Assembly (NCBI GenBank): GCA_031550405.1
Contig: JAVBOP010000113.1
Coordinates: forward strand, 1-11,247
Reading direction: 5' to 3'
DNA: 11,247 nucleotides
Source of the DNA: JAVBOP01 sp031550405
GTDB lineage: Bacteria; Bacteroidota; Ignavibacteria; Kapaibacteriales; UBA2268
A model generated the notes under the pieces. It was not told where the DNA came from, did not search any database, and saw nothing but the letters and a program-made list of their open reading frames with translations. Shown in pieces: positions 1 to 7,012 of this stretch; the first letter of the stretch is position 1, and each line of letters opens with the position of its first letter. A program made the translations under genes and the position numbers.

Positions 1-2744
1 TTATCTATGCTGCTATATGCCGCTAACAGCTTGCCTGCCATATCGAATAATGAAATACTCTTAAATATTTTGTTATCAATACTGCTGATTGTCAGCATCT
101 CATTGCTGGGGTTAGGGTAGAGGCGTATCGATGCTATAGCCTGCTGCGGAAGCTCGTGTATGTTTTGGGTTGGCTCCGGCTGCCATTTTAAGCGGGGAAG
201 CCTTACCGTTTCGCCTGCTAAAGTCCCGATAGCCGGCTTTACGGGAAATTCTGCCATAGTCCATACGCTGTCGAAATCCCAGCCCAATGCCTCGTAAGTT
301 GCCTGCGATTGTAATTCGGCAAGTGTTTTATCTTCACCATTTTCATCGTTATGCGTACCGTCTGTAACAGTATTGCCATTTACAAGCATAGAGGATAAAG
401 CGTAGTTATGAGAATAAGTAAGTTGATTATAAAATATTACGGAATTTGCTATACGATGCGTAAAAGCAGTATCTGCAGTGCTGCTAATAAGTTCTTGGCT
501 TGCAGAAATACAATATTCTATTTTCATGTCATCGGAAGCGGGGTTTCCTACTGTAACATATTCACCCACTAAACCGCCAACAAGACTATCGCCTTTAACA
601 TTAGCTGTCGAATAACAATTTTTTATTTTGTTATGTAACATATCAAAAGTACCAACTAAGCCGCCGGCAGTTTTTTTGCCTGTAACATTACCAGTTGCAT
701 AACAATTTATAATATTTCCTGACAGGTTCCAACCCACCAAACCGCCAGCCAGACCATTGCTAGTGATAACTACTTCTGAATAGCTGTTTTCAATCGAACT
801 ATGAGTTTGGTTATTTCCCACCAAACCGCCAGCTGTGGTATTATAAGTGTTATCATCATGATTAACTATGTTTCCAGTTGCATAACAATTAGCTATTTTG
901 CCAGAATTAATTCCTGTTAAAGCACCAATTGCATGATATCCTGAAATATTGCAATTTTCTATACCAACATTTTTAATAATACCTTCAGAGCCAATCCAGC
1001 CGAAAAGCCCCAAATACAAATAAGATTCGTTATCAGCACTATTATTAATTGTAAGATTTTTTATAACATGCTTATTTCCATCAAACTTACCATTAAATGC
1101 ACGAGTATATAGAGAGTTGTCATATACATTATCATCTCGCCCTATAGGCTCCCATCCCCAACCTTCATTATATGGAGCAATACCTAAATCTATGTCATTG
1201 ATAAGCCGGAAGTGTTTATCGGCATTCAATATGCTTGTATAATAACGTACACAATTAAGTTCATCAGAGTTACTTATTAAAAACGGTTCATTTTCTGTGC
1301 CATTCCCTCCAGCAAACTTAGCTACAAAAACACGACAACTGTCAATAAAACTATCATCTTCTGATATTATTCTAATTATTGTTTCGCCTGCTTTAAACGC
1401 AGTAACTAATCCATTTGCATCAACTGTTGCAATGCTTTCATTTGAGGAAGTCCAAGCCATTTTAGGAATAGTTGCATTTGCAGGAGCGCACATAATTTTT
1501 ATCTTATAAGAAGAGTCTGCCAAAAGTACTATCTTATGCTTATCAATTTCAATTTTGGGTTGGATTTGTAACGTCGGTAATTTACCTTCTTCCATTGTCC
1601 AAATTTTATTAAAATCCCAACCTATGCTTTTATAAGAATTAACATTTGTTAATTCTTCAAGAGTTTTATCTTCGCCATGCTCGTTATCATGTGTGCCGTT
1701 TGTTACAGTTTTGCCATTCACAAGCATAGTGGAAAGAGCGTAGTTACTATGATGTCCAGCTTCTGGATAAGTATTATTCATCATATTAACAACACGAGCA
1801 GCATTACTGTCCGCAGTAATGCTTGAATTTGCGGCAATGCAATCGCGTACACTTCCCATGTAAAGCCAACCAACCAAGCCATGTACATTATTGCGTCCAC
1901 TAACATTGCCGGAAGCATAGCAATTGAAAATAGGTCTGCCATAACCGGCGTCAGAAATATTTCCAACCAAACCACCGACATTTTCATCACCGCTTACATT
2001 TCCAGTAGCGTAACAATGCTCAATCCAGCCTCCTGCTTTTCCAACCAAACCTCCAATTTCAGAACCTGTTGCAGTAACATTGCCAGTAGCATAACACCAA
2101 GCAATAGCAAGCAAAGGATGAATGTAACCCACCAAGCCGCCGACAATATTATGCCCGCTGACATTAGCTGTTGAATAGCAATTTCTAATCACATTAGTAT
2201 TTTGCCCCACTAAACCACCGACGTAATCTTTGCCATCGACTTGTCCTGTAACATAACAATGAGAAACAGCAACATAATTAAAACCAGCTAAGCCAGCAGT
2301 ATAATTTCCACCTTTAATATTACAATCCACTATATTAAGAGCTTCAATTTTACCGCTTTTAGCAATTCCAAATAATCCTTGATAATCAGCATCAGGACGA
2401 TTTATGGATAAATTTTTAACATTATAATTGTCTCCGTACATATTGCCAAAAAACGCATTAGGATAATGATAATCTGTATCATTTTCACAATAGCCTATCG
2501 GATTCCAGCCTTCGCCTTCGTTGTATGGAGCGACGCCCAAGTCTATGTCATTGGTTAGCTTAAAGTGTTTATCGGCATGCGTTTCACCAAGGTACTTGCG
2601 AACATTGTCAAGATGCTCTGGAGTTGAAATTAAGAATGGGTCATCTGCTGTGCCATTTCCACCGGCAAAATCAGCAGCATAAAGATTTGATATTGCTATA
2701 AACAAAGCAAAGAGAAATGAATAATTTTTAATTTTAGGGTACAT
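1..2744 (-). CDS. T9SS-secreted GLUG-repeat / Big_2 surface protein (C-terminus cut by window edge)
   Basis: The frame is open from the ATG at 2744 to the left edge: 914 codons and no stop, so only the last few dozen residues are missing. Residues 1-23 are a Sec signal peptide (hydrophobic core, cleavage likely after LYA). Residues 26-390 form a GLUG module: the opening FAGGNGT, a conserved block with NDIDLG, then about six repeats of the type GGLVG...NCYATGNVSG. Residues 396-474 are a Big_2 Ig-like domain (WTSSNESIATVDANGLVTA, then AGETII). Residues 477-840 repeat the GLUG module with about five motifs. A linker leads to LYPNPSNEML at 875-884, the typical start of a T9SS type A sorting domain. 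GLUG repeats are expected to form a parallel beta-helix. The protein is most likely exported to the cell surface through T9SS and may act as an adhesin or surface-layer component; no catalytic domain is visible. The Shine-Dalgarno site AGAAAGG, 7 nt upstream, supports the start. It is divergent from the Omp85 gene. Confidence 0.9.
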   Translation of the reverse strand, partial: MYPKIKNYSFLFALFIAISNLYAADFAGGNGTADDPFLISTPEHLDNVRKYLGETHADKHFKLTNDIDLGVAPYNEGEGWNPIGYCENDTDYHYPNAFFGNMYGDNYNVKNLSINRPDADYQGLFGIAKSGKIEALNIVDCNIKGGNYTAGLAGFNYVAVSHCYVTGQVDGKDYVGGLVGQNTNVIRNCYSTANVSGHNIVGGLVGYIHPLLAIAWCYATGNVTATGSEIGGLVGKAGGWIEHCYATGNVSGDENVGGLVGNISDAGYGRPIFNCYASGNVSGRNNVHGLVGWLYMGSVRDCIAANSSITADSNAARVVNMMNNTYPEAGHHSNYALSTMLVNGKTVTNGTHDNEHGEDKTLEELTNVNSYKSIGWDFNKIWTMEEGKLPTLQIQPKIEIDKHKIVLLADSSYKIKIMCAPANATIPKMAWTSSNESIATVDANGLVTAFKAGETIIRIISEDDSFIDSCRVFVAKFAGGNGTENEPFLISNSDELNCVRYYTSILNADKHFRLINDIDLGIAPYNEGWGWEPIGRDDNVYDNSLYTRAFNGKFDGNKHVIKNLTINNSADNESYLYLGLFGWIGSEGIIKNVGIENCNISGYHAIGALTGINSGKIANCYATGNIVNHDDNTYNTTAGGLVGNNQTHSSIENSYSEVVITSNGLAGGLVGWNLSGNIINCYATGNVTGKKTAGGLVGTFDMLHNKIKNCYSTANVKGDSLVGGLVGEYVTVGNPASDDMKIEYCISASQELISSTADTAFTHRIANSVIFYNQLTYSHNYALSSMLVNGNTVTDGTHNDENGEDKTLAELQSQATYEALGWDFDSVWTMAEFPVKPAIGTLAGETVRLPRLKWQPEPTQNIHELPQQAIASIRLYPNPSNEMLTISSIDNKIFKSISLFDMAGKLLAAYSSID
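242..1316 (-). repeat. GLUG module B, second copy of the internal duplication
   Basis: This covers residues 477 to about 834 of the surface protein. It starts again with FAGGNGT and ADKHFRLINDIDLGIAPYNEG, carries about five GLUG motifs, and closes with NYALSSMLVNGNTVTDGTH and GWDFDSVWTM. It has one GLUG unit fewer than module A, and one of its units has Ser (NSYSEV) where the others have Cys (NCYATG). A Big_2 domain lies between the two copies. Confidence 0.8.
1580..2669 (-). repeat. GLUG module A, first copy of a large internal duplication
   Basis: This covers residues 26 to about 388 of the surface protein. It begins FAGGNGT, continues with ADKHFKLTNDIDLGVAPYNEG and about six GLUG motifs, and closes with a block reading NYALSTMLVNGKTVTNGTH and then GWDFNKIWTM. 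The same order of landmarks recurs in module B, with the openings 451 codons apart and the closing WTM 446 codons apart. Some DNA identity survives: a 16-base match lies at 2563-2578 here and at 1210-1225 in module B. Confidence 0.8.
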
Positions 2745-2751
2745 GATAATA

Positions 2752-2758
2752 CCTTTCT
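2752..2758 (-). promoter_or_regulatory. Shine-Dalgarno site of the GLUG surface protein
   Basis: On the minus strand this reads AGAAAGG, seven bases complementary to the 3' end of 16S rRNA, with a 7-base spacer to the ATG at 2744. It is the best ribosome binding site in the window and fixes the start of this gene. Most other genes here have none, as is usual in Bacteroidota. Confidence 0.55.
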
Positions 2759-2770
2759 ATATTAGTGATA

Positions 2771-2778
2771 CAAATATG
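2771..2778 (-). promoter_or_regulatory. Possible -7 box for the GLUG surface protein
   Basis: On the minus strand this reads CATATTTG, one mismatch from the Bacteroidota -7 consensus TAnnTTTG. A TTTG lies 16 bases further upstream, closer than the usual 19-21 bases. The box would give a leader of roughly 20 bases containing the AGAAAGG site. The region is AT-rich, so the match may be chance. Confidence 0.3.
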
Positions 2779-2981
2779 TCTATATATATGACACCAAAAT
2801 ACACATTTTGTAACAATTTAACCTCAAATATTATTCTATATTTTACAATACCAAATAATTTATTAACGGTATTTACATAAAAATTCAATTCGCGCCGTTC
2901 CCTGTAACTGTTTTGTAATATTTTAAATGAAATGGCGTACTACGTGTAGAATATCATCAACATATTAATTGCGCTAAATCT

Positions 2982-4193
2982 ATGAAAAATAAAATATTGC
3001 CTATACTTATTGCGACTGTATTTGTTGCAGCTAATACTTTGTTCGCCCAAAACCCGAATAGCGATTCAACATTGAACAATCAAAATCAAACCGCACCGGA
3101 TTCCTCCAAGCAGCAGACCAAATCCAAAACATTCATTGATCCATTAGACGGAGCCTTTGATATGAGCCGCTTTGTGCTTGACCTGCATGGTTTTGTGCCT
3201 ATACCTGGACTGATAACCGAGCCTGCTTTGGGTGGCTTTGGCGGCTTTTTGGGCGCTGTATTCCTGACTCCACGCACCCAGCCTGCTCGCAGCCATTCAC
3301 CCAAATTTCCAACTGCAACCATGCTGGCTGGCATGTATACTGCCAATAACAGCTGGATGGGAGGTGCTGGGCATCTATCCTCCATAAATGCAATTAACGC
3401 TGACTACAGGCTCTTGGCGGCTTATGCGAGTATAAACATGGATTTTTACCATACCTCAAAATTGACGGGAGAAGAGCACCAGATGTTGGTAAACCTTGAG
3501 ACTATTCCGCTGTATGGAATGATTGGTTTCGATTTTTTGGATTATTTCAACGGCGGTGCGCAATATATATTCATGCACACGACCGTAAGCCCGAAAGGCG
3601 GCGATATGCCTTACCTTGACAGCCTTTTGAGCAAGGAGAAGTGGACGAATAATGTCAGCCGTTTTAGCCTGTTTCTGAATTTTGACAATCGTGATAATGT
3701 TTTTACTCCAAACAGCGGTTTAAAGGTGGATACCCGTTTTGATTGGAGTGATGAGATAATAGGCAGCGATTTTGACTATACGCAGGTAAATGCCTCATTT
3801 TACGGATACTTGCCTGTGTTCGACGGCTGGGTTGGCGGTTTGAGAGTGGAATACGAGCAGGCTTTTAATGATCCGCCGTTTTACATGCTGCCATACATCG
3901 ACGCAAGGGGTATTCCCAGCGAGCGCTATCAGGGCAATGTTTCCCTATATGCCGAAACCGAGCACCGCATCAGGATATACAAGCGTTGGAGTGCAATAGG
4001 TTTTGGCGGCTTGGGCAAAGCCTTTGACAGCTATGACACTTTCGGGGACAGCAAGCTGGTTTATAACTATGGCGTCGGCTTCCGCTATCTGATAGCACGT
4101 TTGTTGAACCTGCACATGGGAGCGGATTTTGGCTTTGGTCCCGACAGCAGCTGGGCATTCTACATAGTATTCGGCAGCTCATGGCTGCGGTAG
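2982..4193 (+). CDS. POTRA-less Omp85/D15-family outer-membrane beta-barrel protein
   Basis: This 403-residue protein has a signal peptide (residues 1-22, cleavage after LFA before QN), a short N/Q/S/T-rich linker (23-50), and then a barrel domain to the C-terminus. Two blocks are typical of the Omp85 (BamA/TamA, bacterial surface antigen) barrel. The first is LNFDNRDNVFTPNSGLKV around residues 232-249. The second is RGIPSERYQGN starting at R309, which corresponds to the conserved RG motif of loop 6, followed by a strand with ETEHR. The segment GFVPIPGLITEPALGGFGG near residues 69-87 fits the entry to the barrel. There is no room for POTRA domains, so it is a noNterm-type Omp85 rather than BamA itself. 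It is inserted in the outer membrane; its cargo or transport role is unknown. No Shine-Dalgarno site is visible, and the start is set by the signal peptide. It converges with the phosphorylase gene, with 28 bases between. Confidence 0.82.
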   Translation: MKNKILPILIATVFVAANTLFAQNPNSDSTLNNQNQTAPDSSKQQTKSKTFIDPLDGAFDMSRFVLDLHGFVPIPGLITEPALGGFGGFLGAVFLTPRTQPARSHSPKFPTATMLAGMYTANNSWMGGAGHLSSINAINADYRLLAAYASINMDFYHTSKLTGEEHQMLVNLETIPLYGMIGFDFLDYFNGGAQYIFMHTTVSPKGGDMPYLDSLLSKEKWTNNVSRFSLFLNFDNRDNVFTPNSGLKVDTRFDWSDEIIGSDFDYTQVNASFYGYLPVFDGWVGGLRVEYEQAFNDPPFYMLPYIDARGIPSERYQGNVSLYAETEHRIRIYKRWSAIGFGGLGKAFDSYDTFGDSKLVYNYGVGFRYLIARLLNLHMGADFGFGPDSSWAFYIVFGSSWLR

Positions 4194-4221
4194 GAGGACA
4201 TATATTATTGCAATGCGCTAC

Positions 4222-5049
4222 CTATGCAATCCTTATAAGTTCAAGTATTAATTGGGTTAACTTATGTTCGGCGGCTTCGGCAGCGGCTATAATCTCTTGC
4301 AGCGAGACCTGACCCAAACAGTTCGGACAGGCGTGATTGGTCAAAATTGAAATGCCGAAAGTCTCAAGCCCAATCTGCTTTGCCACTATCGTTTCAGGCA
4401 CAGTGCTCATGCCGACAGCATCAGCGCCAATTGTCCGCAGGAAGCGATATTCCGCCCTCGTTTCAAGGCTCGGTCCCATCATGGCGGCATAAACCCCTTT
4501 GTATATCGGTATTTTCAGCTCCCTTGCCCTGTCCTCCGCCAACGCAATCAGCCGTTGCGAGTACGGCTCGCTCATATCGGGAATGCTCGGTCCCATGCGC
4601 GGATCGTGCTTGCCTGTCAACGGATTATTGCCAAGCAGATTGATAAAATCGTCCAATATCATCAGTTCACCCTTTTCAAAAAGCGGGTTCACCGAGCCGC
4701 TCGCATTGGATATAAACAGAATTTTAACGCCCAGCTCTTTCATAACTCGAACAGGATAAGTGATTTCCTGCATCGAATATCCTTCGTAACAGTGCAATCT
4801 TCCCTGCATTGCAACAATGTTTTTTCCATGTATATTGCCAAATATAAGATTGCCGGAGTGGGATTCAGCGGTAGAAGGCTTAAAATGAGGAATATCTTCA
4901 TAATCTATACTGTTCTGTATGTCTATGTGTTTCGTCAGGTTACCAAGACCCGTGCCAAGTATTATACCAATATCAGGTCTATTAGTGCCATAAGCATTTA
5001 GCATGGAAACAGTTTCACTTATATCGTCGAATAATGAATTTTTTTTCAT
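4222..5049 (-). CDS. punA: Purine nucleoside phosphorylase (inosine/guanosine type, trimeric family)
   Basis: This 275-residue enzyme cleaves purine nucleosides with phosphate to give free base and (deoxy)ribose 1-phosphate in purine salvage, in the cytoplasm. Family motifs appear in order: ILGTGLGN (phosphate loop, 30-37), SHSGN (H64), MQGRLHCYEGY (R84, H86, Y88), ISNASGSVNP (113-122), GPSLETRAE (E196), GADAVGMSTVPE (M214) and LTNHA (N238). E196 and N238 match the pair that in human PNP (E201, N243) binds 6-oxopurines, which argues for inosine/guanosine use and against an MTA phosphorylase. The length is normal for the family. The frame extends upstream to an ATG at 5133, but that extension is lysine- and aromatic-rich, has no family similarity, and overlaps a perfect -7 box at 5101-5108. 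I therefore start at the ATG at 5049. No Shine-Dalgarno site is seen. It is divergent from the kinase gene. Confidence 0.95.
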   Translation of the reverse strand: MKKNSLFDDISETVSMLNAYGTNRPDIGIILGTGLGNLTKHIDIQNSIDYEDIPHFKPSTAESHSGNLIFGNIHGKNIVAMQGRLHCYEGYSMQEITYPVRVMKELGVKILFISNASGSVNPLFEKGELMILDDFINLLGNNPLTGKHDPRMGPSIPDMSEPYSQRLIALAEDRARELKIPIYKGVYAAMMGPSLETRAEYRFLRTIGADAVGMSTVPETIVAKQIGLETFGISILTNHACPNCLGQVSLQEIIAAAEAAEHKLTQLILELIRIA

Positions 5050-5100
5050 AATTATACAGTATTTGATTAACAGAATGAAATAATGGTAAATATTTTTCTT

Positions 5101-5108
5101 CAAATATA
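5101..5108 (-). promoter_or_regulatory. -7 promoter box for the purine nucleoside phosphorylase
   Basis: On the minus strand this reads TATATTTG, a perfect match to the Bacteroidota -7 consensus TAnnTTTG. It lies about 50 bases upstream of the chosen ATG at 5049. No clear TTTG -33 element is found at the usual distance, only a T-rich run. The position of the box argues against the longer reading frame that begins at 5133. Confidence 0.5.
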
Positions 5109-5231
5109 AGTAAAAAAAATGGCGTATCAGCAATAATTATCGTCGGCTTATGCAATGCGCTGCGGATAAACATCAGGCAGGCAGCATCTGTTATATGCCG
5201 GTAAATGTAGTGCAAATATTAATATTTTGCG

Positions 5232-5239
5232 TATTTTTG
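5232..5239 (+). promoter_or_regulatory. -7 promoter box for the histidine kinase
   Basis: This reads TATTTTTG, a perfect TAnnTTTG match, 30 bases upstream of the kinase ATG. It gives a leader of roughly 25 bases carrying an AAAGGTG site. No good -33 TTTG is visible 19-21 bases upstream. With the phosphorylase box at 5101-5108 it frames about 120 bases that could hold shared regulatory sites, though no operator could be recognised there. Confidence 0.5.
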
Positions 5240-5255
5240 TAATGATTTTTTATAT

Positions 5256-5262
5256 AAAGGTG
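5256..5262 (+). promoter_or_regulatory. Ribosome binding site of the histidine kinase
   Basis: AAAGGTG is followed by a 7-base spacer and the ATG at 5270. It pairs partly with the anti-Shine-Dalgarno sequence and supports the chosen start. Confidence 0.4.
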
Positions 5263-5269
5263 TGGTTTT

Positions 5270-6952
5270 ATGTCAGTTTTTTCAAGATATAGAGATAAGG
5301 CTATAGCACAGATATCTATCATTATCTTCGTTGCAATACTTGCATTTATAGCTTTTGCATATTTTGACGATGCCCAAATTATCGCCAATATTATCCACAA
5401 TGAGCTTTTGTTGGATCTGTTGCTGACGTCTGCGGTTATTTCTGTGCTTCTCCTCATTTTTGCAATAAGGCAGCATATAGAACTGAAAAGGCAGATTGAA
5501 TTAAATGTAAATTTAGAAATGGAGCTTAAAAAGTTCAGGAATGAATTTTTGAAGGCTATGAATGAATTGCCTGAAATGTTCTATATATTAGACATGAACC
5601 TGCATGTTATGTGGGCAAACAGGGCAATGCTTGAGTTTGACAGGGACATCGTCGGCAAAAATATTATGTCGATATTTTTTCAGGAAGAAGAACATGCCAA
5701 TCAAAAAACAATAATCCACAAATCAATAAAAAGCGAGCAATCAGAACAGATTGCAAAGTATTATGCCCCGAATTCGCTTTGTCAGGAAGAGAAATATTTT
5801 GAACATTATTGCACTCCGTTTATGAAACTGGACGGCAGCATTTCGATGCTTCTGCTTATGGCAAATGACATTACTGCGCACATGCAGATTGAGGAATCCA
5901 AAGGCAGGCTGGGTGCTTTGGTTGAGTCGTCGGAAGATGCCATATTTGTTGTGGATAAAAGCGGGGCAATTCACAGCTGGAACTCGGGCGCTGAAAAAAT
6001 GTTTGGATATTCCGCCGAGCAAATGGTTGGACAACCGGTAATGATTCTTGACCATTACATAGATTTTGAGACACTACTCTCGATTTTTTCAAGTCAGGAT
6101 ATTCTAAAAGATAAGAAAAACTCTAATGCCATTAAATATATAGAGCTTGTGCCGCTTAACAAGCCAAATGACCAACGCTTTGTTTCTTTCACCATATATC
6201 CTTTTGTTGACGATACAGGCAATGTGCTCGGAATTTCAACCATCGTTCGCGATAAAACGGAGGCGATAAAAGCGCAAAAAGCCATTATCGAGAGCGAAAA
6301 GCAAATGCGAAAACTTGCCGTGCATATCGATACAGTGCGCGAGGAGGAGCGCAAGCAAATTGCTTTTGCCATACACGATGAACTTGGTTATGCGCTAACT
6401 GCCATAAAAATGGATATAACATGGCTGCAAAAGAGATTGGACCTGTCGCAAAACAACCTCGAAATTAGAATGAAAGAAATGCTGAAGCTTATAGATATGG
6501 CAATACAAAAGGTGAAAACCATCGCCTCAAACCTGCGTCCTTCCATTCTCGACCATTTTGGTTTGATTGCTGCTATCGAGTGGCAGGCTTCGGAATTTCA
6601 GCGCCGCACTGCGATTAGATGCAAGGTGTCGATAAATAAGCCGGATCTGATAGTGCCGGAAAAATTGCGCACACCCATTTTCAGGATATTTCAGGAAGCT
6701 CTAACCAATATCACTCGATATGCCAAAGCCTCGCGCGTCGATGTCATGATAGAGTACACGAATGAAATTTTCACTATGGAGGTTATTGACAATGGCGTTG
6801 GCATTCCAGTTGAAAAGGTACACGACCATAGCTCGTTTGGGCTGCTTGGCATAAGAGAAAAGGCGTCTTCTATTGGCGGCGAAGCATCAATCACCGGAAA
6901 ACCCGGCGAAGGTACAAAAGTATCCTTATCTGTTAAAATACCACAGATATAA
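5270..6952 (+). CDS. Double-PAS sensor histidine kinase, HisKA_3 (NarL/DesK-like) class
   Basis: The protein has 560 residues. Two membrane helices (about 12-31 and 47-67) are separated by only about 15 residues, so there is no real periplasmic sensor. A charged, probably coiled linker (68-95) leads to PAS 1 (about 96-206) and PAS 2 (about 212-335; AIFVVDKSGAIHSWNSGAEKMFGYS is typical). Next comes a HisKA_3 dimerisation and phosphoacceptor domain with AIHDELGYALTAIKMDI, phosphoacceptor H369. The HATPase domain (about 465-558) has its N box at EALTNITRYA (E476, N480), G1 at DNGVGI (507-512), FGLLGIREKA, and G2 at GEGT (546-549). All residues needed for ATP binding and autophosphorylation are present. 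Kinases of this class normally phosphorylate a LuxR-type response regulator, but no such gene lies in the window. Sensing is probably cytoplasmic through the PAS domains; the ligand is unknown. It converges with the GT2 gene. Confidence 0.95.
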   Translation: MSVFSRYRDKAIAQISIIIFVAILAFIAFAYFDDAQIIANIIHNELLLDLLLTSAVISVLLLIFAIRQHIELKRQIELNVNLEMELKKFRNEFLKAMNELPEMFYILDMNLHVMWANRAMLEFDRDIVGKNIMSIFFQEEEHANQKTIIHKSIKSEQSEQIAKYYAPNSLCQEEKYFEHYCTPFMKLDGSISMLLLMANDITAHMQIEESKGRLGALVESSEDAIFVVDKSGAIHSWNSGAEKMFGYSAEQMVGQPVMILDHYIDFETLLSIFSSQDILKDKKNSNAIKYIELVPLNKPNDQRFVSFTIYPFVDDTGNVLGISTIVRDKTEAIKAQKAIIESEKQMRKLAVHIDTVREEERKQIAFAIHDELGYALTAIKMDITWLQKRLDLSQNNLEIRMKEMLKLIDMAIQKVKTIASNLRPSILDHFGLIAAIEWQASEFQRRTAIRCKVSINKPDLIVPEKLRTPIFRIFQEALTNITRYAKASRVDVMIEYTNEIFTMEVIDNGVGIPVEKVHDHSSFGLLGIREKASSIGGEASITGKPGEGTKVSLSVKIPQI

Positions 6953-7012
6953 GCAAAACTGCTGAGATAGACATAGCGATAGGCGGACACAATATCTGTT
7001 AGTTCCTACATA

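Noticed and set aside
1881..2174. 97-residue plus-strand frame, and similar short plus-strand frames inside 1-2744
   Set aside because: They lie opposite the continuous minus-strand GLUG frame and show no independent protein features.
700..2350. Regular short DNA repeats in the GLUG gene, considered as a CRISPR-like array
   Set aside because: The repeats are imperfect, of variable spacing, and encode the GLUG protein motif in one continuous frame.
4207..4230. Inverted repeat ATTGCA / TGCAAT in the convergent Omp85-phosphorylase junction, as a terminator
   Set aside because: The arms are only 6 bases with a 12-base loop, overlap the last codons of the phosphorylase, and have no T run.
4347..5001. 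Plus-strand frames of 86-148 residues opposite the phosphorylase
   Set aside because: Antisense shadows of a strongly conserved enzyme, with no recognisable domain or ribosome binding site.
5050..5133. N-terminal extension of the phosphorylase to the ATG at 5133
   Set aside because: The extra 28 residues resemble nothing in the family, and the region contains a perfect -7 promoter box.
4209..5161. Direct repeat TGCAATGCGCT at 4209-4219 and 5151-5161 flanking the phosphorylase gene, as a sign of insertion
   Set aside because: Several 11-base matches are expected by chance in a window this size; the flanks do not match and no mobile-element gene is present.
6943..6999. Inverted repeat ACAGATAT (6943-6950) / ATATCTGT (6992-6999) at the kinase-GT2 junction, as a bidirectional terminator
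   Set aside because: The 8-base arms are perfect but AT-rich and 41 bases apart with no T tract; chance is a sufficient explanation.
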